Source: Branchipolynoe longqiensis (lineage: Eukaryota > Annelida > Polychaeta > Phyllodocida > Polynoidae). From it: a stretch of 64,000 bases of DNA. The notes beneath the pieces were generated by a model, which was given only the letters and a program-made list of their open reading frames with translations, was not told the DNA's origin and ran no database searches. Positions 34,334 through 45,739 of the stretch are shown piece by piece. The DNA is taken from contig CM059191.1 of the NCBI GenBank assembly GCA_030323885.1, positions 102,906,292 through 102,970,291 of the forward strand. The letters are read 5' to 3'. A program made the position numbers and the translations under genes. Position 1 is the first letter of the stretch. Every line of letters starts with the position of its first letter.

Positions 34334-34915
34334 ATTGAGAGTACACCACCTGCAGCTGGTTTGAGTGACAGCCCCGAATGGGGTGGTCACCCACCCAGTC
34401 TGTGGGGAGTGTCTCATTGGCTGGCTGGGGAATGTCCGGTCACCTGACTCCCTTGGCCTATCCTGACCACACACTAGTCTCAACTAATTAATTATTCAAG
34501 ATTTTGCCTCAGACACACTGAAGGAAAATCACTCTCATCCTGGCTCTTGAGTGAGACACACCTACTCTAGAGCAGGACCCCAGACACTCTGTCTGATGCT
34601 ATCCAAATTCAGATATTCAAATTGAGTACATCCACAGCCATACGACTCCTGTCCCATGGGTTGTGGGCACTGTTTCAATATACAGGCTAAAGTGACAATG
34701 AGACATAGTGTGGGCAGTATATGAGGAGTACAGGTGTTAGGTCACATGTAAGGGGGATGACAGGAGTTGCTGCCAATAAAGCACAACTTATTCACTGTTC
34801 ATCCTTGTGACTAGTTTTCCTTCCTCTTTCCAGACATGGTTAAATTGATTAGGCTGATAGCATCACAGGTGAAATGAAGGGGGAGAGTTTTGTAATTACA
34901 TAGGGTGCTCACAGC
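34334..34915. other. Intronic, unassigned
   Basis: No gene or repeat family was recognised. Confidence 0.4.
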
Positions 34916-36085
34916 GGCAGAGCATCCGTGTTTATATAATGTGACAGAGGTCACAGGTAGATCAAGTGTCAGGGATCAGACGTTATATGACATGTGACAG
35001 AGGTCACACATCAGAGATCAAGTGTCAGGGATCAGGCGTTATATGACATGTGACAGAGTTCACAAGTCAGTGATCAAGTATCAGGGATCATACGCTATAT
35101 GACATGTGACAGAGGTCACAGGTCAGAGATCAAGTGTCAGGGAACAGGCGTTATATGACATGTGACAGAGGTCACAAGTCAGAGATCAAGTGTCAGGGAA
35201 CAGACGTTATATGACATGTGACAGAGTTCACTAGTCAGTGATCAAGTATCAGGGATCATACGTTATATGACATGTGACAGAGTTCACAAGTCAGAGATCA
35301 AGTGTCAGGGATCAGACGTTATATATCATGTGACAGAGGTCACATGTCAAAGGTCAGAGGTTCTATCTCATGAGCCAGAGGTCACATGTCAGAGATCACG
35401 TGTCAGGGATGAAGAGGCCACAAGTCAGAGATCAAGTGTCAGGGATCAGACGTTATATGACACATGACAGAGGTCACAAGTCAGAGATCAAGTGTCAAGG
35501 ATCAGACGTTATATGACATGTGACAGAGGTCACAAGTCAGAGATCAAGTGTCAGGGATCAGACATTATATATCATGTGACAGAGGTCATGTGTCAAAGGT
35601 CAGAGGTTCTATGTCATGAGCCAGAGGTCACATGTCAGAGATCACGTGTCAGGGATTAAACATTAAATGTCATGTGACAGAGGTCACAAGTCAGAGATCA
35701 AGTGTCAGGGATCAGACGTTATATGACACATGACAGAGGTCACAGGTCAGAGATCAAGTGTCAGGGGTCAGACATTATATGACACGTGACAGAGGTCACA
35801 AGTCAGAGATCAAGTGTCAGGGATCAGACGTTATATGACACGTGACAGAGGTCACAGGTCAGAGATCAAGTGTCAGGGGTCAGACATTATATGACACTTG
35901 ACGGAGGTCACAAGTCAGAGATCAAGTGTCAGGGATCAGACGTTATATGACACGTGACCGAGGTCACAAATCAGAGATCAAGTGTCAGGGATCAGACGTT
36001 ATATGACACATGACAGAGGTCACAAGTCAGAGATCAAGTGTCAGGGATCAGATGTTATATATCATGTGACAGAGGTAACAAGTCA
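34916..36085. repeat. 56-bp satellite array, about 20 units
   Basis: The unit is tcagagatcaagtgtcaggg, atcagacgttatatgaca, tgtgacagaggtcacaag. Variant units with a short insertion (catgtcaaaggtcagaggt) occur twice about 250 bp apart (near 35340 and 35590), suggesting a higher-order duplication. Confidence 0.9.
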
Positions 36086-36271
36086 GATATAAGGTGTCAG
36101 AGGTCAGAGATCATATATGTCGTGTCAGATGTCAGATGTATGTGTCGTTCAGCCGTGTCGTAACCGTATAATCTCCGTGTCACCGGTTTCCAATTCCTCA
36201 CACACCTGTGTAGTTTGTTGTTCGCCTACTTCCAATCCGCCGGTATGTACGCACAGTAACGTTCAGCCCAG

Positions 36272-36942
36272 TAAAGGCCCTGTCACACTACGACGTAACG
36301 ATGTGAACGTAGAGAGAACGTGAAGAACGTTGAACTTTTCGGCGTAGTATGCAAACTTTTCAGCAAGTATGCAAGTTGAACGTGGATGCAGCGTAGTGGA
36401 CGAGAGTGTAACGTTGGTAAAGCGTAGTGATACCGTCATTCAACGAGAGAGGACAACATCATTTCGCTAACAGAACGTTATGAACGTTATTCCATCGCCA
36501 GAAGAACGTTACGTGACGTTACATACATCATGAGACGTTGAACATACGTTGAATGCATGTTCTCCTGACCTTCTCCTGACGTTCTCCTGACGTTCCCATT
36601 ACGCCCCATGGGCATTTGCACTTAGTTGAATGTGGGTCAACGTAGTTGAACGTAGTGAGCAACGTTGGAATAACGTCCGTTTAACGTCATTGACGTTCAC
36701 TGAACGTGAACAGAACGTACGGCGAACGTAAACCCTTACGTTCGAGCTACGTCGACATTTTTTAACAGGTTCAAAACTTTGACGCGCGCCGACGTAACAC
36801 GACGTAACGTGACGTAGCTCAACGTCAGTCTAACGTCATTCTGACGTCATCATGACGTCCCCCAACGTACGTCAACGTAATGACGAAACGTGATCACGTC
36901 AGGCTTACGTTGGCTCGTTACGTCGCAGTGTGACAGGGGTAT
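36272..36942. mobile_element. MITE filled with ACGTT words, copy 2
   Basis: The left end ggccctgtcacactacgacg and the right end cgtcgcagtgtgacagggg are inverted repeats. The body is dense in aacgtt/acgtca words and aligns in reverse with 13679-14338. It keeps many more CpGs than that copy. Confidence 0.85.
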
Positions 36943-37454
36943 AAGTTAGTTGCGACACGATAATATTTACTTCACTTTCTGGTATAGTAAATAATATATC
37001 ACTGTGTCTCGACAACTGTGCCGTGACCTTGTCGTTCAACCGTGTCGTGACCGTGTAGCGTGGCACCTAAGCGGTATGCACGTCCTCACACAGTAAAGAA
37101 TTCCGGGCTAGTTTCCAAGCTCATGTGATGCCCACGCCGGCCGAATGGCATATGACCCGGCGTGGGGAGACGACAAACTATCCTGGAGCCGCACAGGAAC
37201 TCCATAAATGGCAGAACGGTCCAGAATTTGGCGAAATAAAAGCATGAATAATAAATAATATGATAAAATGTAATAAATAGCACAAGCCTACTCCGCCCAT
37301 TTTATACTCATATAATTAATTATATATCACATATACCAGCATATGTCCAGTTTGATATCGGCTCAATATAGTCTACTTCTGGCTTCGTTCTAATCTGGAA
37401 TATGCTCAATATGCATTTACAGTTTTCTACCAGGGTGTAAGCTCAATAAATGTT
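36943..37454. other. Intronic, unassigned
   Basis: Nothing recognised. Confidence 0.4.
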
Positions 37455-38816
37455 TCTACTCATACAGCTCTCTAGTTTGACATAGCTTCACTCTCTATAC
37501 TTACAGCTCTCTAGTTTGATGTTGCTTCACTCTCTATACTTACAGCTCTCTAGTTTGACATAGCTTCACTCTCTATACTTACAGCTCTCTAGTTTGATGT
37601 TGCTTCACTCTCTATACTTACAGCTCTCTAGTTTGTGGTAGCTTCACTCTCTATACTTACAGCTCTCTAGTTTGACGTAGCTTCACTCTCTATACTTACA
37701 GCTCTGTAGTTTGATGTAGCTCCACTCTCCATACTTAGAGCTCTCTGGTTTGTTGTAGCTTCACTCTCTATATGTACAGCTCTGTAGTTTGACATTGTTT
37801 CACTCTCTATACTTACATCTCTGTAGTTTGATGTAGATTCACTCTCAATACGCACAGCTCTCTAGTTTGTCTTAGCTTCACTCTCTATACTTACAGCTCT
37901 GTAGTTTGACATAGCTTCACTCTCTATACTTATAGCTCTCTACTTTGTCGTAGCTTCACTCTCTATACTTACAGCTCTCTAGTTTGATGTAGCTTCACTC
38001 TCTATATGTACAGCTCTGTAGTTTGACGTTGTTTCACTCTCTATTCTTACAACTCTGTAGTTTGACGTTGCTTCACTCTCTATACTTACAGCTCTCTAGT
38101 TTGACATGCATCAGTCTCTATACTTACAGCTCTGTCGTTTGATGTAGCTCCACTCTCTATACTTACAACATCTAGTTTGCCGTAGCTTCACTCTCTATAC
38201 TTACAGCTCTGTAGTTTGTCGTAGCTTCACTCTCTATACTTACAGCTCTCTAGTTTGACATGCATCACTCTCTATACTTACAGCTCTCTAGTTTGACATG
38301 CATCACTCTCTATACTCACAGCTCTCTAGTTTGATGTAGCTCTACTCTCTATATGTACAGCTCTCTAGATTGACATTGTTTCACTCTCTATACTTACAGC
38401 TCTCTAGTTTGTCATAGCTTCACTCTCTATACTTACAACTCTCTAGTCTGACATGCATCACTCTCTATACTTACACCTCTCTAGTTTGACATGCATCACT
38501 CTATACACTTACAGCTCTGTAGTTTGAGGTAGCTCCACTCTCTATACTTACAGCTCTATGTACAGCTCTCTAGTTTAATGTTGTTTCACTCTGTATACTT
38601 ACAGCTCTCTAGTTTGACATGCATCACTCTCTATACTTACAACTCTCTAGTTTGACATGCATCACTCTCTATACTTACAACTCTCTAGTTTGACATAGCT
38701 TCACTCTCTATACTTACACCTCTCTAGTTTGATGTAGCTCTACTCACTATATGTACAGCTCTCTAGTTTGTCGTAGTTTCACTCTCCATACTTACAGCTC
38801 TCTAGTTTGATGTAGC
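37455..38816 (-). repeat. 39-bp satellite derived from an exon/intron boundary
   Basis: About 34 units of 39 bp. In gene sense each unit consists of the last 21 bases of the channel exon (gctacatcaaactagagagct) in variant form, joined to the first 18 intron bases (GTAAGTATAGAGAGTG plus two). The array is contiguous with the real exon end at 38796. A few units are shortened (for example with tgacatgcatcactc). Most units keep a GTAAGTAT donor-like core. Confidence 0.92.
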
Positions 38817-38878
38817 ACTCTTGGTAATCCATTGGGAAGTTTGTGAGTACCATGTTACACGCCATCGTCATGGTGATT
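38796..38878 (-). CDS. Channel gene exon, Cys loop
   Basis: An 83-bp exon, acceptor gtaccttcag, donor T|GTAAGTAT. It encodes ITMTMACNMVLTNF, PMDYQECYIKLES and the first base of a Tyr codon. ACNMVLTNFPMDYQEC is the signature disulphide loop of the family (two Cys separated by 13 residues, with the canonical F-P-M-D). The first base completes a codon from an upstream exon not found here. The length and both phases match the homologous vertebrate glycine-receptor exon as I recall it. Reading past the donor hits TGA after five codons. Confidence 0.95.
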
Positions 38879-39097
38879 CTGAAGGTACACAAACACACCA
38901 AATTAAACTAACAAGTTGGAGCCCACTATTCTCTTGGTCCTCTTCCTTCCTCTCTTTAATGTAACTAAGTCACGAACCCAAGCTCTAGACTACACATCAT
39001 TATCTGAGTATCAAGGGGATGCTTTCGTCTAGATAACCCACATCCGATCAGCTATAATAAAGTGCTATAATCTTAAGAAACGTTCATATTTTCAATA
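38879..39097. other. Intronic or upstream, unassigned
   Basis: Sequence upstream of the first detected channel exon. Nothing recognised. Confidence 0.4.
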
Positions 39098-39600
39098 GCT
39101 TGATTGATTGATTGGTGGTTGCTTTACGCCATGTCGGCAGCATAGGCCATATTCACGGCAAGAAATGTTTGTTTTTGTTCAAACCGTCGCTTTTACATGT
39201 AAAACCATACAATCATTGTTGTGTCAATGGACACTCATGAATTTTGTAAACTCACAATCATATAGCTAAATAAAAGTCTAAATGATAGTATTATTCACTG
39301 TTGAAATTTGCTTTAAAAACCCATATGAGTTGGTACAAACCAGCTGCCCTCAAAAAGGCTAAAATGTTTTCTTGTTTTACTTTAGTAAAAAGGTCATGCA
39401 TGTTGTTTGCAGTGTAAAATTGTTGGTGCAGGGCCATGAAATCGACACAGCTTAATAAAATGTGTCCCAATGTCAGTGGGGACTGACATCCAATACATTC
39501 AGGGGGAGGCTCAGGGGGATAGCAGACCGTGCATACAACCCTGTAAGCGCCAATCCAAAAATTAGGATAGACATCGGAATCAAACCTTCACAGATTACAT
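39098..39600 (-). mobile_element. Non-LTR retrotransposon 3' fragment with Cys/His tail
   Basis: The minus strand encodes YPNFWIGAYRVVCTVC, then PECIGCQSPLTLGHILLSC and FLRAAGLYQLIWVF, followed by a stop at 39291. The C-x2-C, PLT-HIL-C pattern is the C-terminal zinc-knuckle-like tail of many jockey- and CR1-like ORF2 proteins. A 3' region of about 190 bp ends in (caatcaat)n at 39098-39112. The catalytic RT domain is absent. Confidence 0.8.
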
Positions 39601-39955
39601 TTTTATAAATTCCTACTTTTTTCCTCGTTGCTCTATAATCATGTCATCGAACAACAATGGAATTAGTGAGAATTCAAATTATTTTCAGGTAAAAATCCGT
39701 AATTTAATTAAATTATTGGATTCAGTCTGAATATGATAGTAACTTTTGATTTGTTTTCGTTGTGCCTCTGAAATAAAGTGGGATTGTCTTATTTTATGTG
39801 CATTCAGTCTGAATATGATTGTACAGTTGTGCATGCTTTAAATCTTGAAATGGGATGTGTGCTTCTATTGGGTAGTGCGCTTCTATTGGGACATATATGG
39901 TACCTCTCCATATGTGTATGCATCTCCATATGTATGTATATAAGCATATCTATGG
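39601..39955. other. Unassigned, AT-rich
   Basis: Contains a repeated phrase, tcagtctgaatatgat (39723, 39807). Nothing else recognised. Confidence 0.4.
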
Positions 39956-40475
39956 ATATGCATGTATATGTATGTATATGGATAATATGTATATATGTAC
40001 ATACATGGTTGTATATGTGTATATGTACATATGTGTGTATATATACCTGTATATATATATATATATGAATATGTAATATGTATACACACATATCTATGTT
40101 TATTTATAATTATATGCATACCCATGTATCTGTATATGTATGTATATGTATAATATGTATATATGTACATACATGGTTGTATATGTATATATGTACATAT
40201 GTGTGTATATATACCTGTATAAAAATGGATGTATGCATATGTAATATGTATACACACATATCTATGTTTATTTATTTGCATACCCATGTATCTGTATATG
40301 TATTTATATGTATAATATGTATATATGTACATACATGGTTGTATATGTATATATGTACATATCTGTGTATATATACCTGTATATATATGCATGTATGCAT
40401 ATGTAATACGTATACACACATATCTATGTTTATTTATTTGCATACCCATGTATCTGTATATGTATTTATATATAT
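39956..40475. repeat. AT-rich tandem array, about 163-bp unit
   Basis: Three units of about 163 bp composed of tatgtatatgtataatatg, tacatacatggttgtatatg and acacatatctatgtttattt. The Tyr/Ile/Cys/Met-rich frames through it have no protein character. Confidence 0.8.
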
Positions 40476-41584
40476 ATATATATCTGGGGGGGCGGGCATA
40501 GTGAGTCCCATGAGAGTGTTTGATGGGTCCCGTGAGTTTTTAGTGAGTTCGGGAAAGTTTTTGGCGAGTTGGCAGTTGAGCGAGTGGTGGCTGCCGTCAC
40601 CAGGTCACGCCCCCCCCCCCCCCACACCCTGCCCCCCCCCCCCCCTGACCGCACCCCTACACCGCCGCTGCAGGAGGGGGTGGGTCGTTGGGCGGGGAAT
40701 GATATATTATGTAAATGTATATTTGTGGCAACTGGAAGTATGTGAGTGGACCACAGACCAGCATATACCCTCATGTTGACTGGAGGTTCCTCTATTGTTT
40801 GGGATTTATGGCTCTCATGGGCAGTTGTGGCCTGTAGCCATTTGTTGTAACTAATGAATTATTTCCTAATATTCACTGCTAATTTACTCAATCCGGTCCC
40901 AACTAAATGTCCTGGCAATATCCAGTAAATTAGATATATTTGTTTGCTTTCTAGTGATGTATTCCAATATAGAAACATCCCAAAACTCAGTCTGTCACAA
41001 CCAAAACTGTCAAACTGCACATTAATCTTATATAAAATTCGACCTTGGTAATTAACTCGGTGGTCAAATGACCACTGTAGTGAAAATGATGTAAGCTCTC
41101 CAACCTGATAATGCAACAGAAATACAAGTCAATATATAATGTTACTAAGTGTTGGGCAAATGTATGATATGCTGTCAGTGGGTCCATCAGTCCACCACCG
41201 ATCTACCGCTGTACCAGTGAATCGCTTAGCCGCTCACTGACTGTCAGTGTCAACCAGTTCATTGTCTACGGTCAGTTGATTCACCAGTTCTACAGGCATA
41301 TCATTGAAGGTACATGATGTTATTGAAGGTACATGATGTCATTGAACCTCTTTATGGTGGCCATCTTCAGCAAACCTTTTTAATCAGAATGCCGGTCAAT
41401 TTGTAATATATTTCTGTATTAGATTTGAGTAGGTTTATAGTCATGACGTCATTCACCTGTTCTCCTGCTATATCCACCACTGACTGAAGTGTTTTGTTCA
41501 ACAACCACCCCTGGGTGCGCGGCAGTCGCAAGTGTTACACGGCCTGGTGCGGAAACTTGGCCTTCTCGATATACACGCTCTTTG
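40476..41584. other. Unassigned, with two poly(C) tracts
   Basis: Poly(C) runs of about 14 and 13 lie at 40610-40648. The rest is ordinary sequence with no recognised gene. Confidence 0.4.
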
Positions 41585-41890
41585 GTTGGGTACCGGACGC
41601 GGACACCGAATTGGTAGACCAAAAGCAGGCCTCCCGTGCGGGAGATCGGGAGTTCGATTCCCCGGTCTAGTCAAACAAATGACTTACACACTTTAAACTA
41701 GTTGATTCCTATCTTGGCGGTCAGCATTACTAGGATAGGGCAAGGACTGCTTAGCTCAGTGTCAGGATAATGTGACTTAGTGGGAAATCGGGTCATGATT
41801 CTGGTGGTCTGATTTTAATTCACAGTGGGGCAGCAGTATACATTTGTCATGAGTGTGCACTGTAACCAGTCGGTACCTGACTTGATATGA
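41585..41890 (+). repeat. SINE-A
   Basis: The tRNA-like head carries the B box gggagttcgattcccc at 41650-41665. The body (cagcattactaggatagggc, gtgactta, cagtggggcagcagtata) follows. It is truncated at gacctca by the MITE that follows. Confidence 0.7.
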
Positions 41891-41891
41891 C

Positions 41892-42607
41892 CTCAGGGGC
41901 CGTATGCACCAATCGGTGTTAGGGCCTTAACCACGTCTAGGCTAGCTCCACATGGCTAACTGTGGAAAATCGGTATGCACCAATCGGTGTCAGCGCTAAC
42001 CGCGAACTTTAGCCTAGGCTAAGCTACCCCAGTTTCAAATCATGTTTAACTGCCAGCCGGGGCGGTTAGTGTGCGTGTATGGATGTCAATCTATTCAATG
42101 CGATCATATTTAACAGAATTACATATGCAATAAGTGAAATTTGATCAATTTAACCCTAAATTCTAAACGTTTTTAAGGCTACCGCCACATTGGCGGCGAT
42201 ATTAATAGTGTCAAATCAACGAATGCAAAGTAAACAAATCGACGCCACCGCCGCGACATCGATATCCATACTGGCATAATGCCAGCGGCAATTTTTACGC
42301 CCAAATCTATTGAATGCGATCATATTTAACAGAATTACATTTGCAATAAGTGAAATATGATCAAATTAACCCTAAATTCGAACCGTTATTAACACTCCCG
42401 CAGCATTGGCGGCGTTATTCATATCGTCGACTGGAGGGAATTCCCAAATCTATAAATAAACTCACAGTTAGCTATCCACGGCGGCTAATACATTGGTGCA
42501 TACCGATTGACACATTTCTCCAACCCCCCGCTACCCTGAGGTAGCTAACCGCTGATAGTGCCTTAACTCCGGCTAAGCCTAACCCCGATTCGTGCATACG
42601 GCCCCTG
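41892..42607. mobile_element. MITE with GGGGCCGTATGCACC ends, copy 1
   Basis: The left end ggggccgtatgcaccaatcg is inverted in the right end cgtgcatacggcccc. The body includes ttaaccctaaattc, a gcattggcggcg motif twice, and gctagctccacatggctaac. It aligns in reverse with 50954-51701. The ends look PIF/Harbinger-like, but no target duplication was identified. Confidence 0.75.
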
Positions 42608-42714
42608 ATGAATAAACATGGTTGGCTAGAGGGTTATGTTTAACGTGGAACCGCAAGACCGCCTCGCCTGAGTGCACAACTAAGCCGACTGGTGACCTCA
42701 ATACTAGGTTTACC

Positions 42715-42998
42715 TATTAAAGCTGCATAGTCCGATGAATAAAACATAGGAAAACTTGTTTTATTGAACGACGCCTCTAGAGCATATTGATTTTCAGCTA
42801 TTGGACGTCCAACATATGGTCATTCTGACATCTTTTTTTTAGGAAAACTGCTGCTGCCACATAGGCTACTCTTTCCGATAAGCAGCAAGGGGTCTTTTAT
42901 ATGCACTTTCCCACAGACAGGACAGCACATAAAAAACCCTTTTATGAACCAGTTGTGGACCACTGGTTGAACCTGTGTTGTAACCCAGCATGTCAGGG
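42715..42998 (-). repeat. V-type tRNA SINE (3' part) plus MITE scrap
   Basis: 42718-42740 is a fragment of the TAGTCCGATG MITE end. 42745-42998 matches the widespread molluscan SINE body on the minus strand: gaacgacgcctctagagca, ataagcagcaaggggtctttt, gtggaccactggttgaacc. Similar copies lie at 45140 and 45513. Confidence 0.65.
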
Positions 42999-43004
42999 TA
43001 CAGC

Positions 43005-43482
43005 CACAGGCGCTCGGCATTATTACTAATATTAGGATAGGTCAAGGATTGGTTGGCTGAGTGTCAGGATAACGTGACTGAGTGGGATATTAGGTCATCC
43101 TGCTGGCAGCCTAGTCTCCCAGTTGGGCAGCACTATAAAGTTGCAATAAGTGATCACTGTTAAATGTCGGTGCGCGTCCTGATTACCTTAGTTAAGGCCT
43201 GTTTACACTTTTGACGGCCCAACATGGCACCAGACGGCATTAGACGGTGCAACACGCCGCAAGCCAATGCTCACGTTTAGACTTTTTACGTCAGCGTTAG
43301 ACGGTGCAACATGGCACAAGCATTGACCAGCATTCAACTATGTTGAACTTTCCACCGTTTTGCGGCGTCACAAGGGGGCTAACCGGCGTAAAGTTGATGG
43401 CATCACACGCCGTCAAAACTATAAACGGGCCTTTTTTCTATGTTGCCAGGAGGTAAAACTTCAACAACCAACCAACCGACCG
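43005..43482 (+). repeat. SINE-A tail split by a MITE
   Basis: The body from cggcattattactaatatta to gattaccttag (43192) continues at tgttgccaggaggtaaaac (from about 43440), with a MITE in between. Confidence 0.65.
43193..43432. mobile_element. Short MITE with AAGGCCTGTTTACAC ends
   Basis: The left end aaggcctgtttacacttttg is mirrored by the right end aaactataaacgggcctttt. The interior repeats gacggtgcaacatggcac and its complement. It sits inside a SINE-A tail, which dates it as younger than that SINE. Confidence 0.7.
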
Positions 43483-43612
43483 ATCGACCGAAGCCTATGG
43501 TGTCAGAATGTTGATATGCTGGAAATACGAACAAAAGGATAGACATTCAAAAAGACTCCGACTGTACAACCGGAAGTGTACATATATATATATAGGTGTA
43601 CATATATACTAC

Positions 43613-43915
43613 ACTTAAGCCCCGTTCACTCGGCACAAATTCGGCCTAACACTGCCGGGCACCAGCAATAGTTACACCTGAGCCTGTATCCGGTGAGCAC
43701 AGCTATTTTACACTATCACCTCCCGGGAACCAGCTAAATCGCTTCATCTATACTACCTCGGGAGGTGGTTTATTTGAAGCGAACTAGATGAATCAATTCA
43801 GTACGATTCAGCCCTAAATCGCTTTAGCGTAGCATCCACACGGCGAATGTGAGTCGAACTAGGCAAGTCAATTTAAATGAATCGTTTTAACTCACCAGTG
43901 TGAACGGGGCTTAAA
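43613..43915. mobile_element. MITE with AAGCCCCGTTCAC ends
   Basis: The left end taagccccgttcactcggca is inverted relative to the right end ccagtgtgaacggggctta. Contains cgggaggtggtt and its complement. No ORF. Confidence 0.7.
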
Positions 43916-44309
43916 TAAGTTGAACGTGGCACTGGGAGGGAGTCTCTTAGTAAACAGCGGGTGAGATCAGCGCCAGATTGTCAGATATGGCTGCGTAAAA
44001 CAGTCGGTGACTGGCATGCAGGAGGTCTACCGCCCGGTATCCGTTGAGGTTGCTGACAAGTCGCAGCAACGGAAACTAGCACTCAACTATTTCATAATGA
44101 AGTTCATAAAGTCTACACATCACTGAGTTATAAGATGCGGTAGTTATAGAGATTTTTACTCAGCGGGTCAACTTCTGCAGGCACACTGAAGTAGGTGAAC
44201 GAGGTCATCGGAGTACACGCGATTCAGGTGAGAGATCTCTCAACTCCGCGCAGCAAATGGCGGAATTGTTTGTATTCATCGCTCTGACTATGTAGGTTGG
44301 TTGCTTATT
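43916..44309. other. Unassigned
   Basis: Nothing recognised. Confidence 0.4.
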
Positions 44310-44640
44310 AGAGTTTTCCATCGTGGCAACATTTAATGCCATATCAGGATGGGTACCGACTTTTGACAGTGCACACTCATTGCGACGTAATACATAATAG
44401 TGCTGTCCGAATGGGAAATCAGGCCGTCGGCAAGATGACCTGATTTCCCCTTTAGTCACGTCATCCTGACACTGAGCTAACCAGTCCTTGCCCTATCCTA
44501 TTAATGCCGAGCACCGGGCTAGTAAGTGATAAGTATCAAGTGTATATGTCATTGATTTGACTCGACTGGGAACCGAACTCCCAATCTCCCACGCGTGAGA
44601 CCCGCGCTCTACCGATTTGCCCACCGCGCCCAGTCTCTGA
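44310..44640 (-). repeat. SINE-A, near full length
   Basis: On the minus strand the head reads ggcgcggtgggcaaatcggt and gagattgggagttcggttcc. The body and the tail at 44310 (atcgtggcaacatttaatgc on the plus strand) are complete. Confidence 0.75.
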
Positions 44641-44674
44641 CCATGTAGTCGGGGTACATTTCCATGGAAAAGTG

Positions 44675-45080
44675 GGTCATGGGTCTGGTATCCCAGTAGG
44701 GCAGCAATATCTAGTCAACAGGAGTGAGCACTGTAACAATACGGTTCCTATGACTTTAGATGGTGGCAGGTCGTAAAACTCCAACAAACTAACTAATATA
44801 TTTTAACAAGCTTTTAATCTCGGGAAATTTCAATTGCAAAAAAAAGACAGGATTCCTCATTTCACGTCACTTGGTCCCTGAGCAGCCATGTTGAGCGCCG
44901 GGTCAATTTTGTTGGGTGGGCGTTGGCATTTTTACGTCCTGGCAACATCTAAGGTCATATCAGGACGAGTACCGACTTGTGACAGTGCACACTCATGGTG
45001 ACTTTATAGTGCTGCCCCTCTGGGAAATCAGGCCGCACATACTCACATTATTCTGATAGTGTGCTAACTCCCGGGTACCA
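44675..45080. repeat. Two SINE-A tail fragments, convergent
   Basis: A plus-strand tail lies at 44675-44795 (gtagggcagcaatatctagt, ggcaggtcgtaaaactcc). A minus-strand piece lies at 44930-45080 (acgtcctggcaacatctaag, accgacttgtgacagtgca). Confidence 0.65.
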
Positions 45081-45139
45081 TGTGCGTTCTGTGTTCTGCT
45101 GGTCCCTCAGCAAGAACCTCTCTTGTAAAAGGATAGGAA

Positions 45140-45400
45140 AGCTTTTTTTATTTAACGACGCCTCTAGAGAGCATTGATTTTTATCATCGGCTATTGGACA
45201 TCAAACATATGGTCATTCTGTCATATTTCTTTGGAGGAAACCCGCTACTGCCACATAGGCTGCTCTTTTTGATAAGCAGCAAGGGGTATTTTATATGCAC
45301 TTTCCCAGAGACAGGTCATGACATTAATACAGCATTTGATGAACCAGTTGTGGACCACTAGTTGAACCTCTGTTGTAACCCAGCATGTCACGGTACAGGG
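45140..45400 (-). repeat. V-type tRNA SINE (3' part)
   Basis: Plus-strand phrases atttaacgacgcctctagag, tttggaggaaacccgctact and gataagcagcaaggggtat match the 42745 copy. Confidence 0.7.
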
Positions 45401-45512
45401 TAGAGAAGGCGGGTTTGACATCATGAATACCTACATGCACCACAATACACAAAATGGTATTATATGTAATGTAAAATACTTGATAGAATATTTTCATTGG
45501 AATCTATAATAG

Positions 45513-45738
45513 GGGAGCAGGACGTAGCTCAGGCGGTAGAGCGTCCACCTGTGAAGGTGTAGGTCATCCTATCGATCCTGCTCAGTGGACACATTTGCAG
45601 TTTGGGCTGTTTACTGTTCCAACCAGTGGTCCACAACTGGTTCATCAAAGGCTGTGGTATGTGCTGTCCTGTCTGTGGGAAAGTGTTTATGAAGTATATA
45701 AAATACCCCTTGCTGCTTATTTATTTGGTAAAGTATTT
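45513..45738 (+). repeat. V-type tRNA SINE with head
   Basis: The head gacgtagctcaggcggtaga has an excellent A box, while the B-box region (tcctatcgatcctgctc) is weaker. The body accagtggtccacaactggt, tgctgtcctgtctgtgggaa, ccccttgctgcttattta matches the widespread molluscan SINE as recalled. The head does not fold into an intact tRNA. Confidence 0.75.
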
Positions 45739-45739
45739 A

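Larger units (their letters stand above)
21097..38878 (-). other. Locus of a glycine-receptor-like Cys-loop anion channel (partial)
   Basis: Five minus-strand exons with GT-AG borders join in phase (1, 1, 0, 0) into one open frame of about 220 codons. It runs from the Cys loop through M4 to a stop. Two exon lengths, 83 and 215 bp, and the intron phases match what I recall of vertebrate glycine receptor alpha genes. Pentameric members gate chloride at the plasma membrane. The ligand cannot be decided between glycine, glutamate and another. The signal peptide and first half of the ligand-binding domain are missing; no convincing exons were found between 38.9 and 64 kb. The introns carry satellites, MITEs, SINEs and retroelements. 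No polyadenylation site was identified. Confidence 0.9.

Noticed and set aside
34916..36085. CRISPR-like regular array
   Set aside because: Units are contiguous 56-bp repeats without unique spacers, in a eukaryotic intron. The same applies to the 32-, 39-, 49- and 86-bp arrays.
40078..40779. 233-codon plus-strand frame and 188-codon minus-strand frame nearby
   Set aside because: Products of the AT-rich tandem array (Tyr/Ile/Cys/Met strings). No domain, and no splice or start context.
41893..42607. Assignment to PIF/Harbinger
   Set aside because: The ends resemble that superfamily, but no TWA target duplication or transposase could be shown, so the class is left open.
45513..45590. Candidate tRNA gene
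   Set aside because: Good A box but weak B box and no clean cloverleaf. The downstream body is that of a SINE repeated at 42745 and 45140.
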